This document shows positions 9,156-19,867 of a DNA stretch of 32,500 bases, piece after piece (position 1 is the stretch's first letter; each line of letters begins with the position of its first letter). The stretch comes from Prorocentrum cordatum. Lineage: Eukaryota; Sar; Dinophyceae; Prorocentrales; Prorocentraceae. Made by a program: the position numbers and the translations under genes. Location of the stretch: positions 1-32,500 of the forward strand of contig CAUYUJ010003943.1 in NCBI GenBank assembly GCA_963575745.1, in the 5' to 3' direction. The notes beneath the pieces are model-generated. The model saw nothing but the letters and a program-made list of their open reading frames with translations, searched no databases and was not told the origin of the DNA.

Positions 9156-9943
9156 TATTCCACTTCCTATATTTTTGCAAGCCCGGGCGGGGGGGAAACC
9201 CGTCCCCCCCCCCCCCCCTAAAAAAAACTGGACTCCCGGGACCTGGGGCTTTATGGCCCTCCGGACGGGCCTCGACGCGGCCCCCGGGCTTCGCAGGGCG
9301 TTTTGCCAAGCCTTCCCAACACACCTAAGGCGATCCGGGGTGTCATCGGAGACGTCCCAGAGACCCCCAAGACAGCACAAGAGCGCTCCAAGAGTGACCG
9401 ACGTGACCTCGAGATGGCCCAAGAGGCCTCCAGGACGGCCCCAAAGAGGCCTCCAAGAGCACTCCCAAGGCCCCCCGAGGCAAATATCATTGATTTTCTG
9501 CGGGTTTTTGGTGAAGTCTGCGGTTCTCCTCTTTTCGGCTTCCCGACGCTCCAAGACGGCGGTCTTCTGGGCGTTCGAAGCCGCCTGCAGGGCTCCCAAA
9601 TCGCCCCACAACCGTCCAAAAGGGCTTCCAGGCAGTCCAAGAGAGCCCCAAAACGGCACAACACGGGTCCAAGATGGCGCTCAGAGAGCCCCATGGCGGC
9701 CCAAGATGGCCCAAAGACACACTCCGAAGAATTCCAAATCGTGATTCGGTCGTTCAGGGAGACTGGGGTTGGAGACAGGGTGGCCCGAGGAAGCCCCCAG
9801 AGTCCCCAAGAATACGCCCAAGAGTCCTCCAGAAGGCCGTAAGAAAGCCTAAAATATCTTTTGTGAGGCCCCTAAAAGCTCTCCAAGGAGGAGCCTCCGC
9901 AAAAAAGAGCTGAGGAGGATCGGGAGAATGCGCAGGGTATGGC
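9156..9943. repeat. Direct duplication, copy B (about 0.8 kb)
   Basis: Second copy of 8158-8975, same orientation, starting exactly after the 174-bp repeat. It has a longer C homopolymer (about 9208-9222) followed by a run of A, and lacks the palindromes. No gene called. Confidence 0.85.
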
Positions 9944-10138
9944 AATCACCAGACAGCTCGCCCCTTGGCCCCCCGCCAGCCCCACGCAAAGGGGCGAGCA
10001 TATATACGGGCGCAGCACCGCGCTGGATGCGTAGCCGTCGGCTGGGCCAACCAAGCGAATGACGCATCGCGTGGCGGCTGGATGCCCGCGCCGAGCACTG
10101 ATATTCTCGGTTCCTCCCTCCTCCTTCTCCTCCTCCTC
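9944..10138. other. Unique spacer with a TATATA stretch
   Basis: About 195 bases between duplication copy B and the satellite. Contains GCATATATACGGGC near 10000-10013 and an approximate inverted repeat around GGGGCGAG/CTCGCCCC (9957-9998). No coding content or RNA gene recognised. Confidence 0.3.
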
Positions 10139-11803
10139 CGCGGGCTTAAAACTGCCATCGAAATATCCTCACCCGCTGGCTTAAAACTATCACAGAAATA
10201 TCCTCACCCGCGGGCTTAAAACTGCCACCGAAATATCCTCACCCGCTGGATCAGAGCAGCCACAAGAATATCCTCACCCGCTGGCTTAAAACTGCAACCG
10301 ACATATCCTCACCCCCGGAAATGAAACTGCCACCGAAATATCCTCACCCGCTGGCTTAAAACTGCCACCGAAATTTCCTCAACCACCGGCTTAAAACTGC
10401 CACCGAAATATCCTCACCCACTGGCTTAAAACTGAGACCGAAATTTCCTCACCTGCTGGCTTAAGACTGCCATCGAAATATCCTCACCCGCGGAAATAAA
10501 ACTGCCACCGAAATATCCTCACCCGCTTTCTTAAAGCCGCCACCGAAATATCCTCACCCGCTGGGTTAAACTGCCAGCGAAATGTCCTCACCCGCTGGCT
10601 TGAAACTGCCACCGAAATATCCTCACCCGCTGAAATAAAACTGCCACCGACATATCCTCACCTGCTGGCTTAAAACTGCCACCGCTCGATAACACTCGAT
10701 AACACATCGATAACACCTCATGCTATCGAGGTGTCATCGAGTGTTATCGAGGTGCTCTCGAGCGTTATCGAGCTCGATCACACTCGATAGCACCTCGATA
10801 ACATCTCGAACACATCTCAAAAACATGTTATCGACGTGTCATCGGGTGTTATCGAGGTGTTATCGAGCGGGTGATGGTCACCCGCTGGCTTAAAACTGCC
10901 ACCGCAATATCCTCACCCGCTGGCTTAAAACTGTCACCGAACTATCCTCACCCACTGGCTCAAAACTGCCACCGAAATATCCTCACCTGCTGGCATAAAA
11001 CTGCCACCGAAATATCCTCACCCGCTGGCTTAAAACTGCCACCGAAATATCCTCACCCGCTGGCTTAAAACTGCCTCTGGAATATCCTCACCCGCGGAAA
11101 TAACACTGCCACCGAAATATCCTCACCTGCTGGCTTAAAACTGCCACCGAAATTTCCTCACCCGCTGGCTTAAAACTGCCACCGAAATATCCTCACCCGC
11201 GGAAATAAAACTGCCACCGAAATATCCTCACCCGCTGGCTTAAAACTGCCACCGAAATATCCTCACCCGCGGAAATAAAACTGCCACCGAAATATCGTCA
11301 CCCGCTGGCTTGAGACTGCCACCGAAATATCCTCACCCGCTGGCTTAGAACTGCCACCGAAATATCCTCACCCGCGGGAATAAAACTGCGACCGAAATAT
11401 GCTCATCTGCCGGCTTAAAACTGCCGCCAAAATACCCTCAACCGCGGAAATAAATCTGCCACCGAAATTTCCTCACCCTCCGGCCTAAAACTGCCACCGA
11501 AATATCCTCACTGGCTGGCTTAAACTGCTACCGGAATATCCTCACCCGCGGAAATAAACTGCCACAGAAATATCCTCACCCGCTGAAACACCGAACTATC
11601 CTCAACTGCTGGCTCAAAACTGCCACCGAAATATCCTCACCCGCTGGCTTAAAACTGCCACCGAAATATCCTCACCCGCTGGCTTAAAACTGCCACCGAC
11701 ATATCCTCATACGCGGGCTTAGAACTGCCACAGAAATACCCTCACCCTTTGGCTTAAAACTGCTACCGACATATCCTCACCCGCGGAAATAAAACTGCCA
11801 TCT
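10139..11803. repeat. Satellite of about 35-bp units, roughly 40 copies
   Basis: The typical unit is GCCACCGAAATATCCTCACC followed by CGCTGGCTTAAAACT. A common variant has GCGGAAATAAAACT in place of the second part. Units differ by point changes and short indels and are uninterrupted except at 10685-10885. There are no unique spacers, so this is not a CRISPR-like array. It is AT-richer than its surroundings and makes no sensible protein. Confidence 0.95.
10685..10885. repeat. Foldback sequence inserted in the satellite
   Basis: Built from direct and inverted CGATAACAC/GTGTTATCG words. A first hairpin has arms 10685-10712 and 10724-10751 (28 bases, two mismatches) with an 11-base loop. A second, less perfect hairpin spans about 10783-10867. 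At the right junction GCGGGTGA-TGG-TCACCCGC (10867-10885) forms a third perfect 8-bp hairpin that reuses satellite sequence. Satellite units flank it on both sides. Confidence 0.85.
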
Positions 11804-11873
11804 AACGGCCTGGTGGTTCAGTTCAGTCTGTCTACCTCGCGAAAATCAAATTACGGGCTGCGCCAGTAAAACG

Positions 11874-12047
11874 TAAGGAACGATAAACATGGAGGAAGGA
11901 TAACGAATAACATCATTATAGCGGCGATGCCAAAAAAGGTAACCAGGAGTTATCGCTACGTTGCCGGCTTGACATGCCTGCCATTCCGCCTGCAAACCAA
12001 ACTTTCAGGACCAAGGTGCATGGCGCGAAGCGCCCTTGCACTCTTGT
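11874..12047. repeat. Dispersed 174-bp repeat, copy 2
   Basis: Same orientation and same length as 8982-9155. It lies about 70 bases after the end of the satellite, while copy 1 lies before it. It shares ATTATAGCGGCGATGCC and AAGGTGCATGGCGCGAAGCG; other positions have diverged. Confidence 0.75.
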
Positions 12048-12059
12048 GTGTATAAGTAT

Positions 12060-12246
12060 GTTACCATCTGTTATGTATTACCACAATGCATGTATATGTA
12101 TATGCGTGTGTATGTATGCATGTATATAGATATACATGTATGCATACATATATATATATATATAAAGATGTATACCACGTGTAGCACATGTTTTGCATGT
12201 GTACGGATACCACTGTACTTATGTATTACCACTTGTGGCATATGTG

Positions 12247-12278
<32 letters not shown>

Positions 12279-12425
12279 TGTATGTATGTATGTATATATG
12301 TATGTATGTATGTATGTATGTGTATAAATATATACATATGTGTATATATAGGTAGTATTAAAGAGCGAAGGAGAAAGATAGAGAGAGAGAGAGAGAGAGA
12401 AAGAGAGCGGGAAAGAGAGTGGGAG
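12060..12425. repeat. Microsatellite cluster: ATGT, TA and GA runs
   Basis: TA run near 12148-12163, a long TATG/TGTA tetranucleotide run about 12244-12322, and a GA run about 12378-12410. Open frames here (Tyr/Met/Val-rich) are products of the repeats. Confidence 0.95.
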
Positions 12426-12666
12426 GCAATGGGGGACGAAACAAAGAGGGACAACGAATCGGGCATATTATTGTATATAAAATAATAGGGAACATGATGG
12501 AAAACAGAGGGCGCACAAAACAACGACGATCAAGAGTGGGGTGAGAAAAAAGTGGAAGCAACGCATGAAACGCATATGGTGGTGGAAGGTCGACGTGACA
12601 CGTATAATTATGGAATGATAGCAAGCCCACAAAGCCGAGTGACCGTATTCTTCCCTTTCCCAGATA
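12426..12666. other. No gene seen
   Basis: About 240 bases of mixed composition after the GA run. I see no repeats of note, no RNA gene and no convincing frame. Confidence 0.5.
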
Positions 12667-13902
12667 GCGGCCGCTACCCAGGGTTACCGGGGGGGGAGAA
12701 GCGGGATCGGGCGGGAGGGTAACGGTAACGGCGGCCGCGGCGTGCGCCTACCAAGGTGCCTCCGCGCCACCGGCGCACCAAGCGTTTGTGTACATGACAA
12801 TGCCCAACGCCTGCGTGCAACACAGCACCACCTGTGTACACATCACACTGCCTCCGTACACCACAACATCCGCGTGCACTGGAGCACCACGTCGCCCATG
12901 CACACCGCAACGCATGTGTATACTGCAGCAACCGTTGTGTATAATGGGATTCTACAAACAGCCATTGTTTTAGGATTATTTAAAAAGGACGTCGTCTTGA
13001 ACCGGGGGCGCCTTTGTGGATTTCACAAAACCCAAGTTTTTATTTTTTGAAATGGAATCGCTACGGAAATGGGAAGGCCTGTGCATTTCACATACAAGGA
13101 TTTCTGTTGATAAGAGATTCCCTCTGTAAATTGGTGCGCCTCCGGATTCCACGGAGAACTAACGTTTTCCAACACGTGTTGGCAAAATCCTGCCGGAAAT
13201 TGGGCCAGATGAGGATGCTACACGCGTGCGCCACAACCTGCACCAGAGCGGTCGCGTATACTACAGCGCCTGTGTACACCGCGGCGCGTGCAACGCAGCG
13301 CCGGTGTGCACCACGTTGCCTGCGTGAATCACAGCGCCCGCGCACACCAGCGCCCGCGGGAAAAGGCGCGGGACCGCCCAGTTTTCATCATCTCCATGGC
13401 GCTGGGTCTACAATCGAAACGTGCATGAAGGACGGGTGGCAAGGACGCAAGACCCTTGGAAGCCGAAGTTTGGATTTTTGATGCAAAAGCTGGCCAATGC
13501 AAGCGGCAAGGGACAGGTCGCAGAGGCAAGGACACAAGGGTACCCTGGAGAAGGCGGTCGTCCATAGAAGGAGCGTTGACTGTATCGCACTGCAACCGAG
13601 CACCGGCCAGAAGGACGAGAGAAAACCTCCGCATTTTGCTCTTGCGAAAGAGTGGTCGAACAAGCCTGCGGTAGCTGAGCCATCGCCAGCTGCCTTGGAC
13701 GACGACGGCGGCGACGACTGCGAGCGTCACAACACGTTTGTGAGCACCAATGCGTGCTCAGACCACGCCACGCCTGTGAGCACAGCGCCATACCTGCGGG
13801 GGGGCCGCTCTCAGCATGTAGGTGGGGGGCCAGGCCCCCCCCTTTCCCACGGCACGATCGTCAGCGTTACCAAGGGGGGGGGGAAGATTGACCCCGGTAA
13901 CG
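12667..13902. repeat. Degenerate GTGTACACC repeats bounded by inverted repeats
   Basis: Left end: GCGGCCGC (12667-12674) with GGTTACC (12682-12688) faces GGTAACGGTAACG and GCGGCCGC (12731-12738). About 22-base degenerate units around CACC-x-CCTGTGTACACC follow at 12790-12950 and again at 13215-13350, with traces at 13735-13795. Small hairpins are TTTGTG-GATTT-CACAAA (13012-13028) and CTCCG-GATTCCA-CGGAG (13140-13156). At the right end are GGGGGGCC-A-GGCCCCCC (13824-13840) and CGTTACC...GGTAACG (13865-13902). No gene is supported; 13903-14059 between this and the EEP gene also holds none. Confidence 0.5.
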
Positions 13903-14059
13903 ACCATTACGCCAGAGAGGGGGGAACATCAGATACCCTCGATGCATTTTCTCTCACCGCAAAGAGATCGTTGCGTCTTATAAGAAGCGAATCACCGTCG
14001 CCGCACCTCGCCCTAGCGCCCCCTACTCCCCGCCACCGCGGGTCACCAAGGGATGATTT

Positions 14060-15805
14060 TCACGACCACCAGCCTGTCCAGGGAGCTTGCTGACCCTGAC
14101 CTCGCGCACCCCATTCCCCTCCCTTGCCGCGATTGTCGCGCGGCTCGCCGCCACCGCGGCCGTAGGCGCCCGCGCCTTTCTGCTGCCCATGCTCTTTCCC
14201 CTTTCCTTTTGCGCCCTGCGTGGACTGCCTCCTTTCCCAGGTCCAACCGCGCCTGTCCGCGTTAGCCGCCCGCTTCGCCTGCGCTTGCGCAGTCCGCCGC
14301 ACGTCAGCAGGCCCGCCCACGTAGATCATCAAGGGCATGTGTGCTCCACGTTTGAACATCTCTCGCTGGGGGTCGAACTTCTCGAACTGGACTGGCTTCT
14401 GTTTCGACGGCGGGGTTCCAGACCAGCTCCACGAAGCGGGCCCCGTGTCGGAGTTCACTCTGAACGGGAACATCGCCTTGTCATTCTTCGCGCTGTCCAA
14501 GACCTCCGCCACCGCGGGTGAAACCTCGTCGAAGACAGGCGTGAAAGACCACTGAACGCACTTGTCCCTGCGTGCGGGCACCTGCGGGTGGTAGCTGGTG
14601 CACGGGAACCCCTGGCCTAGAAGAGGGATGTTCGTGATGGGGCAGGGGCGTTTGCCCGTTTCTCTGCCGTCCTGGTCGCGAAGGGTCTCCATAACCATGG
14701 AGCAATTCGCAGGCAGGTCGGGCCCCTCGATCCCGAACGCAGAGAGACCGCAGCACATCCGAATCCCTTCGCACGGCCCTACGCGGAAGATGCCACACGA
14801 GTCGGCTCGGACAAACCTTTCGTGCTGCTGCTGCCAAGGATACCACGCTGCCAGATTGATCTGGAAGCCGCGCGCCCGCAGTTCCGGCACAACAAGGAAG
14901 AGCGCCATGTTGAAGTCCCCGCAGAGAATGCGGGGGCGGAACTCGGCCAAGTACCTCGCCAGCAAATCCCAGAAGCGTTTGTAGGACTCTCCACCAGCAT
15001 GCAACTCTTTCTTCGCCGTCTTGTAGTTCAAGTGCACGTTGGCGACTCTGAGCTCATTGTAGTCCTGGTCATCAGAATCGGCTTCTCCGCTACCGCGGGT
15101 TCTCCAAAATCGCATCTTTGCAGATGCAATCATGATCTTGCTAACCGCGGTCTTCGTGACCTTGGTCTTCGCTTTGTCCTTCTTCGTGTGCGTGTATGTT
15201 CCATCCTTTGTCCGATGGAACACTAGCAGCCGCATCCCCGACACAAGGGACTCCCTGCCGCATATCATAGTGCTGTCGCCCTCCTCTGGGCCTCGCACAC
15301 CTATGAACTTGGCTGCAGGCCGCTGCGCGCCCTTGGCGCTGTCTCCGCCCTTCCCTGGGTCTTGTCCCACGTAGTCCAGCAGGTCACTAGAAGCTTCCTG
15401 GATGACTGGGAACTGGCAGGAAGAGCTTTTCAGATCTTGTTGCACGTGCGCATGCAGTTCTGGAACGGTCCACTTCCCGCCCCAGTTGGCGGTCAAGACG
15501 CCAAAGGTGCCTCCATGGCTACTGCCTTTGCCACCCTTTCCCTTCGCACCCCCCCCACCGCCGCGGGTGTCAACCGTCCAAACACCAGCAGAGCACTCCG
15601 TCCCGTCATCCCACAGGGGCTTCAGCAGGAGGTCTGCGTCCGGTGGGATCTCATCCAGATCTCCTGGCATGCCAGATGCGTCCGTCGGCGCAAAAGTGGG
15701 CAAGCTTCTGGGGGTTGCGCGGTCATCGTCATCTGCATCGCGGCCAGCGGAGCCCCCTGAGGAAGCTCCATGACCATGGAGGCGAGTGAGCTCTAGGGCG
15801 GGCAT
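14060..15805 (-). CDS. EEP-family (endonuclease/exonuclease/phosphatase) protein
   Basis: The frame gives 581 residues from the ATG at 15803-15805. It is open for another 96 codons upstream, but that part is Pro/Ser/His low complexity over a pyrimidine tract. I choose the inner ATG because a splice-acceptor-like site and a decayed spliced leader lie directly before it. EEP motifs appear in order: LTANWGGKW (Asn), FPVIQEAS (the metal-binding Glu), VANVHLNYKTAKKE, ILCGDFNM at 14906-14926 (Asp and Asn), and a late SYH where a Ser-Asp-His is usual. The C-terminal 80 residues are Gly/Arg/Lys-rich with GKGK and RGGG words, probably nucleic-acid binding. It lies 368 bases downstream of the transposase-like gene on the same strand. 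It could be a host nuclease or the endonuclease of a lost non-LTR element; no RT follows it. Confidence 0.7.
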   Translation of the reverse strand: MPALELTRLHGHGASSGGSAGRDADDDDRATPRSLPTFAPTDASGMPGDLDEIPPDADLLLKPLWDDGTECSAGVWTVDTRGGGGGAKGKGGKGSSHGGTFGVLTANWGGKWTVPELHAHVQQDLKSSSCQFPVIQEASSDLLDYVGQDPGKGGDSAKGAQRPAAKFIGVRGPEEGDSTMICGRESLVSGMRLLVFHRTKDGTYTHTKKDKAKTKVTKTAVSKIMIASAKMRFWRTRGSGEADSDDQDYNELRVANVHLNYKTAKKELHAGGESYKRFWDLLARYLAEFRPRILCGDFNMALFLVVPELRARGFQINLAAWYPWQQQHERFVRADSCGIFRVGPCEGIRMCCGLSAFGIEGPDLPANCSMVMETLRDQDGRETGKRPCPITNIPLLGQGFPCTSYHPQVPARRDKCVQWSFTPVFDEVSPAVAEVLDSAKNDKAMFPFRVNSDTGPASWSWSGTPPSKQKPVQFEKFDPQREMFKRGAHMPLMIYVGGPADVRRTAQAQAKRAANADRRGWTWERRQSTQGAKGKGKEHGQQKGAGAYGRGGGEPRDNRGKGGEWGARGQGQQAPWTGWWS

Positions 15806-15806
15806 G

Positions 15807-15847
15807 CTTGAGCCGCGACAGCAACTGTAATGACGATAGTTAGGGTC
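15807..15847 (-). promoter_or_regulatory. Putative trans-splice acceptor followed by a relict spliced leader
   Basis: Reading minus towards the EEP start codon: a long C/T tract (to about 15900), CCTAAC resembling a branch point (about 15838-15845), TTACAG ending at 15825, then 18 bases ending GGCTCAAG at 15807, then one base and ATG. The dinoflagellate leader ends in TTTTGGCTCAAG. The last 8 bases match exactly and 12 of the last 18 agree. Relict leaders just inside an acceptor are the known mark of genes that passed through a processed mRNA. The 8-base match alone could be chance; its position makes it better. Confidence 0.5.
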
Positions 15848-16172
15848 TCTGCATGTCGCTGCTGGAATAATTACATGAATGAGGTGAGGGCGAGGGCGTG
15901 CAGGAGGGTGGCGGGGAGGAAAGGAGGGGGGGGGGGGGGAAGGGATGTAACCTAATTGGGGTCTTCTATTGTTGCGGGGATCGGGGTCTCCAATGGTTCG
16001 GGAAGGCAGGGGGGGTCGAGAGCAGCGAGGAGTCCCAGGGGGGGCCCTCGCGGAGCAGATTTTTTTCGGTGACGCTCCAGAGGCAAGCAGCACTCGGCAG
16101 CACCAGTGCGCTCCGCCACCGCGGAGACGCCTCGCCGGTCACAGCGGTATCACCGCCACCGCGGAGGAATGT

Positions 16173-18820
16173 CTAGGCGCGGGTAATGCCCGGCAAACTC
16201 ATGGCAGGCGCATCGCCTAACACGCGTCTGGTCTCATTGTGCATGAACTGAGACAGCGCATCTTTTCGACCCTCCTGCAGGTCGTTCACCACCTTCTGAA
16301 CCATCTCAGCAAAGAGCTGCGCCCAGTCCTCGCCGTGGGTCGCAGCCATCCGACTGTCCCATTCCGTCTTGAAGAACTCCCATTGGCTCGTTTGCTCAGG
16401 TGACAGTTCGGCAGCTTTCCGAAGAGCTTGTAATACCTGGAAGCGCGCTTTTTGGTGCTCCTTATTACCGCCTTTTTTGTTCCCTTGCCCCAACTGCTCC
16501 AAAAAGTAAACTCTCATTTGCTCCATCGCCGTCACCACGGCTTCGACCTCTCTCTGTTCCTTGCGGATCTTCTTGAGCTTCTACGTCGCCTCGCGCAACT
16601 CACGCTTGACGCGCGCCTTTTCTTTCTCCGCCGACATCTGCGCTTTAAACGCAAGCCTGGCGCGGCGAGCCTCAGCCTCCTCATCTTGCAATGCTGCCTG
16701 CAATTGGTCGTGAACCATCGGGCCCTCCTGGGAGAGCGCCTTGTGCCGCTTGGTTTCCCTGTGCAGAACTGACGTCACAGTGGAAGCAAGAGACGCACCC
16801 ACCTGAGTGTTCATGTTGCGAATTATATGTACGGCCTCCTGTAAAGATCTCATCCTGGACGACTCCTGAATCACACGTTCCGCCTGCTGGTCGTCCAAGG
16901 ACATACCATGCGCGGCCCTCTCCTCTTTGTCGCCATCACCATGGCTGTTCGGAGCACCTCCGGTCTTCGCAAAAGCGATCGCAGCTTCACCTGGATCCAC
17001 CCAGTCTGCCGCGTCGAAATCCAGCACCTCCTCGGTGTCCTCATCGTCGGCGCCGTCGTCCTGATCGTCGGCGTCGTCGTCCGCTTTTGCGGCGCGCTCG
17101 TCCTCCTCCTCCTCCTCCTTTCGGGCCTCGTCCGTTTCCCAAGGGACTCTATCTGGGTCCGCGGCGGCTTCGTCTTCCTGGCCAATTTTCACCTCATCTA
17201 GGTGACCCCTGCGAGGGTACGGCGTGATGAGCGACTGCACAGTCTTGTAGTTCCAAGGCAAAAGACCAGCAGCGTGCTTCTCCGCAACTTCCGCCACCGC
17301 GGAGTCAATGCGGCTTCGCATGCCCATGTCATCCCAGAAGTCTTTGGCCTCTCTGCATATTTGATCATCTTCAGAACCGTCCAATGCGACCGTTGTGCCC
17401 GTGAGTTTGCATCCCTTACATGCTTGCACATGGAGAGCCCTATTGGAAATGACCTGTGCAATGATATCGATGTTCTCCTCTTTCGTCAGGTCCACCATGC
17501 CGCCGCGACTGATTCGCGCTTTCTCGACCATCCTGGCCGTTTGCAGTTCAATGAACCTCTTGCGAATGTGCAAATGCAGGTCGGTATCATTTGTTTGGCA
17601 GACCATGGAAGCCCCACCACCGTGGGCCACGCAGACGCAGCCGCGGGTCCAGCACAAGCATTGCACATTATCAGTGAGACCTGGGGCGTACGCATCTAAT
17701 AGAAACAACTCCCACCGTCTGCCAGGGCCCCACGGTAACAACCACTTCTCTAGGAAATCCGACAGCCCCTCGCGGGGGCACTTGGCGGCGCAGGTGGGCA
17801 CGGGTTGAGGGGGACTGGTTCGTTTCAATGAGGTGGAGGGCATGTGGGAGGGGAGGAGAGGAGGGAGGTGGGCAGATTGGAGGGGGGAGGGAGAAGACAG
17901 GATGGGGGGGGCAGAAGGGAGGGCCCACTGCGGCACACGGCGGAGCCAAATGATTGAGGATGTCGCGCTCTCGGCACGACCCGCTCGGCCCCGTCACCAC
18001 GGAGAACTTGAAGGGCACATGTCTGGATTCCGCGAATGTTTTCAATTTGCCCTCCAGCTGTTCACCCTCTGCCTTGAACATCAATTCGCACCCTGGCACT
18101 TCTCGCATAACCCTTTCTCGGCAAGAATCCGCGACCGAATTCAAGCTCCAGCGCTCCCTCGTCGCCGCATGGTTTTCGATCAAGGGTACTGTGACCGCGT
18201 TCGTCAGTGAAAGCGTGTTCCCCTCGCAGCTTCCCGCCTCGTTCATGTGGAATGGAGATTGGTCGACGTTCCGCATTTCTGGGTCGTACCCATGATGCAG
18301 CATGACCATCTTCCGTAGTCTCGACGCGATGACCCAGAAAAGAGACAGGCGTTCCGCCAAGACCACGCGCGGCACTTTGAAATTACGATTCGGCTTCCGC
18401 GAGGAAATCCGGTACTCCCTCATGAAGCCAGCCAACCATCTACCGTTGATCTGCACGGTCTGAGGTGCCGTCTTCTTGTTTAGGTGGGCCACATAATACT
18501 CTTCCTGTAGTTGCAGCGCTTTCGCCAACAGGACTTTCTTTGGGAAGCGGCACAAGACCTTCACGTCAACGCTGTGCCGCATGATGCTGTACCACTCGGC
18601 CAATTGTTCCCGCAACGTTGCGCGCGCCTTGTGTCTGCCAGCGCCCCAACATCTACGTCGCTTGTGGTCCCGAACTGTACAGTCCGTCCCTTTTCTGCAC
18701 TGCCAGCCCTTCTGGTCCGGACGGACGGGACGCTCCGCCACCGCGGATGTCAGGAACTGTTGCACTGCGTGCTGGTATATTCTGAATACTCGTCTGTAAT
18801 CGACCCAAGCCTTTTTCGTC
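16173..18820 (-). pseudogene. DDE_1-type transposase with CENP-B-like HTH; interrupted
   Basis: The frame from about 18810 to 17940 carries WVDYRRVFRIYQHAVQQF, a Cys/Lys-rich stretch and a CENP-B-like helix-turn-helix ending RWLAGFMREYRISSRKPN. It then gives NVDQSPFHMNEAGS (first Asp, about 18256-18290). The frame 17790-16581 carries FLLDAYAPGLTDNV (second Asp, about 17670-17708), AHGGGASMVCQTNDTDLHLH (third acidic position, about 17555-17620), an Asp/Glu-rich linker and a coiled coil. Between them about 170 bases (~17785-17955) are C/T-rich and look like an intron or insertion. A TAG at 16581-16583 cuts the coiled coil; the same frame then runs on to 16173 (MEQMRVYFLEQLGQ...NETRRVLGDAPA). 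Confidence 0.65.
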
Positions 18821-18822
18821 TT

Positions 18823-19852
18823 TCAGAGCAAGGGGGATTTTTTCCCCTGGGGCACGGCTAGACCGGTGACCAGGGCGACGGCGGGGTGCTCTGTGGCAAA
18901 CGCCTTGAACAGACCGTGCGGGAATCTGCCGCGCTGCAACTGAGAAGAGGTCTTTCCGTCCAAGGGCCCTTTGTGCTCCTCCATCCATGCTAGGAAGTAT
19001 TCCGCGGCCTTTCGCTTCTTAGGGAGGGGTGCGTCGCGGCCCAACAAGAACGTCGGCGCAAGTTGTTTTTGCGTCTTCGCCTCCCCGTCACCTCGGGTCG
19101 CGTGCTCGCGAACCATGGCATTCGCGCACTTATCGGGCAGGCGCTTGAGCATGCCGACAATGATCTCCCGCGCCGCCGTGCGCAGGTCACATTTCCACCT
19201 CAAGGCCCGCACCTCCTCTTCGCTGTAGTGCCTCTCTGCCTGCTGCGGCACCTCTAACAGGGCGCCCTCTGCGCCGCCATCACCGCGGCGATGCCCCGTG
19301 GGGCGCGCAGCGACCAACGCCGCGCCCGCGGCATCTAACTCGTAGAGCCCCAAATGGTTATCGGTCTCTCCCGTGTGCCGCAACATCGCCACGAAAGCTC
19401 GATTGCCCGCGTGCTTGAGAATGTAGGCGCACAACTCGCAACGCAGAGCGTCCCGGTTCACGCTGCTGCGGTTCCAGCCGAGCATGAAACACATCGCGTC
19501 GAGGCCAATCTCCATCCGTAACTGTTGCAACGAGCTGCACGGAGTGCGACAGGTACTGCGCATAGAAAAAGCGGGTCTCCTCGCACACGCTCTCGGCCAG
19601 GCTGGCGCCAGCAAGGGCACCGCCACCATCGAGCGGGAAACCCGCCACCCGATGGTTGGTTCGCAGGGCCTCGTCATCCAACCCACGGAATGAGCCATCA
19701 TCTCGAAACGCACAGGAGACAGCATGGCATTTTGCAACCACACTCACAGCATCATTGGCCCACGGAGCATACTTGAGCAATGCATCTTCACATGTGTCCC
19801 CGTACCAAAGAAAGACGCGCACGCGATACCGCAACGCAAAAATCACGAACAT
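18823..19852 (-). pseudogene. OTU-like domain, frameshifted at the expected active site
   Basis: The first frame (19852-19358) gives RVRVFLWYGDTCEDALLKYAPW, RTNHRVAGFPLDGG, then LVATVTDGDWPRRDV. The second (within 19743-18823) takes over with GLDAMCFMLGWNRSSVNRD and AYILKHAGNRAFVAMLRH. Put end to end these resemble OTU cysteine proteases, where Asp-Gly-(D/N)-Cys carries the nucleophile. The frame change falls directly after Asp-Gly-Asp, near 19495-19505, so the Cys codon is lost. The rest (to 18823) contains KKRKAAEYFLAWMEEHKGPLDGK and ends at a homopolymer-rich spot near 18835. The OTU assignment is from recalled relatives and is tentative. Confidence 0.4.
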
Positions 19853-19867
19853 GGCGATTCCGATGTA

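Noticed and set aside
10139-11803. CRISPR-like array
   Set aside because: Repeats abut each other with no unique spacers, and the context is eukaryotic.
11811-11830. tRNA B-box-like GGTGGTTCAGTTCAG
   Set aside because: No matching A box or cloverleaf around it.
12036-12523. ORFs of about 150 residues on both strands
   Set aside because: Entirely produced by tetranucleotide and GA microsatellites.
17613-17626. CCCAC-CACC-GTGGG, a further member of the hairpin family
   Set aside because: It falls on the conserved His-Gly-Gly-Gly of the transposase, so codon constraint explains it; not counted.
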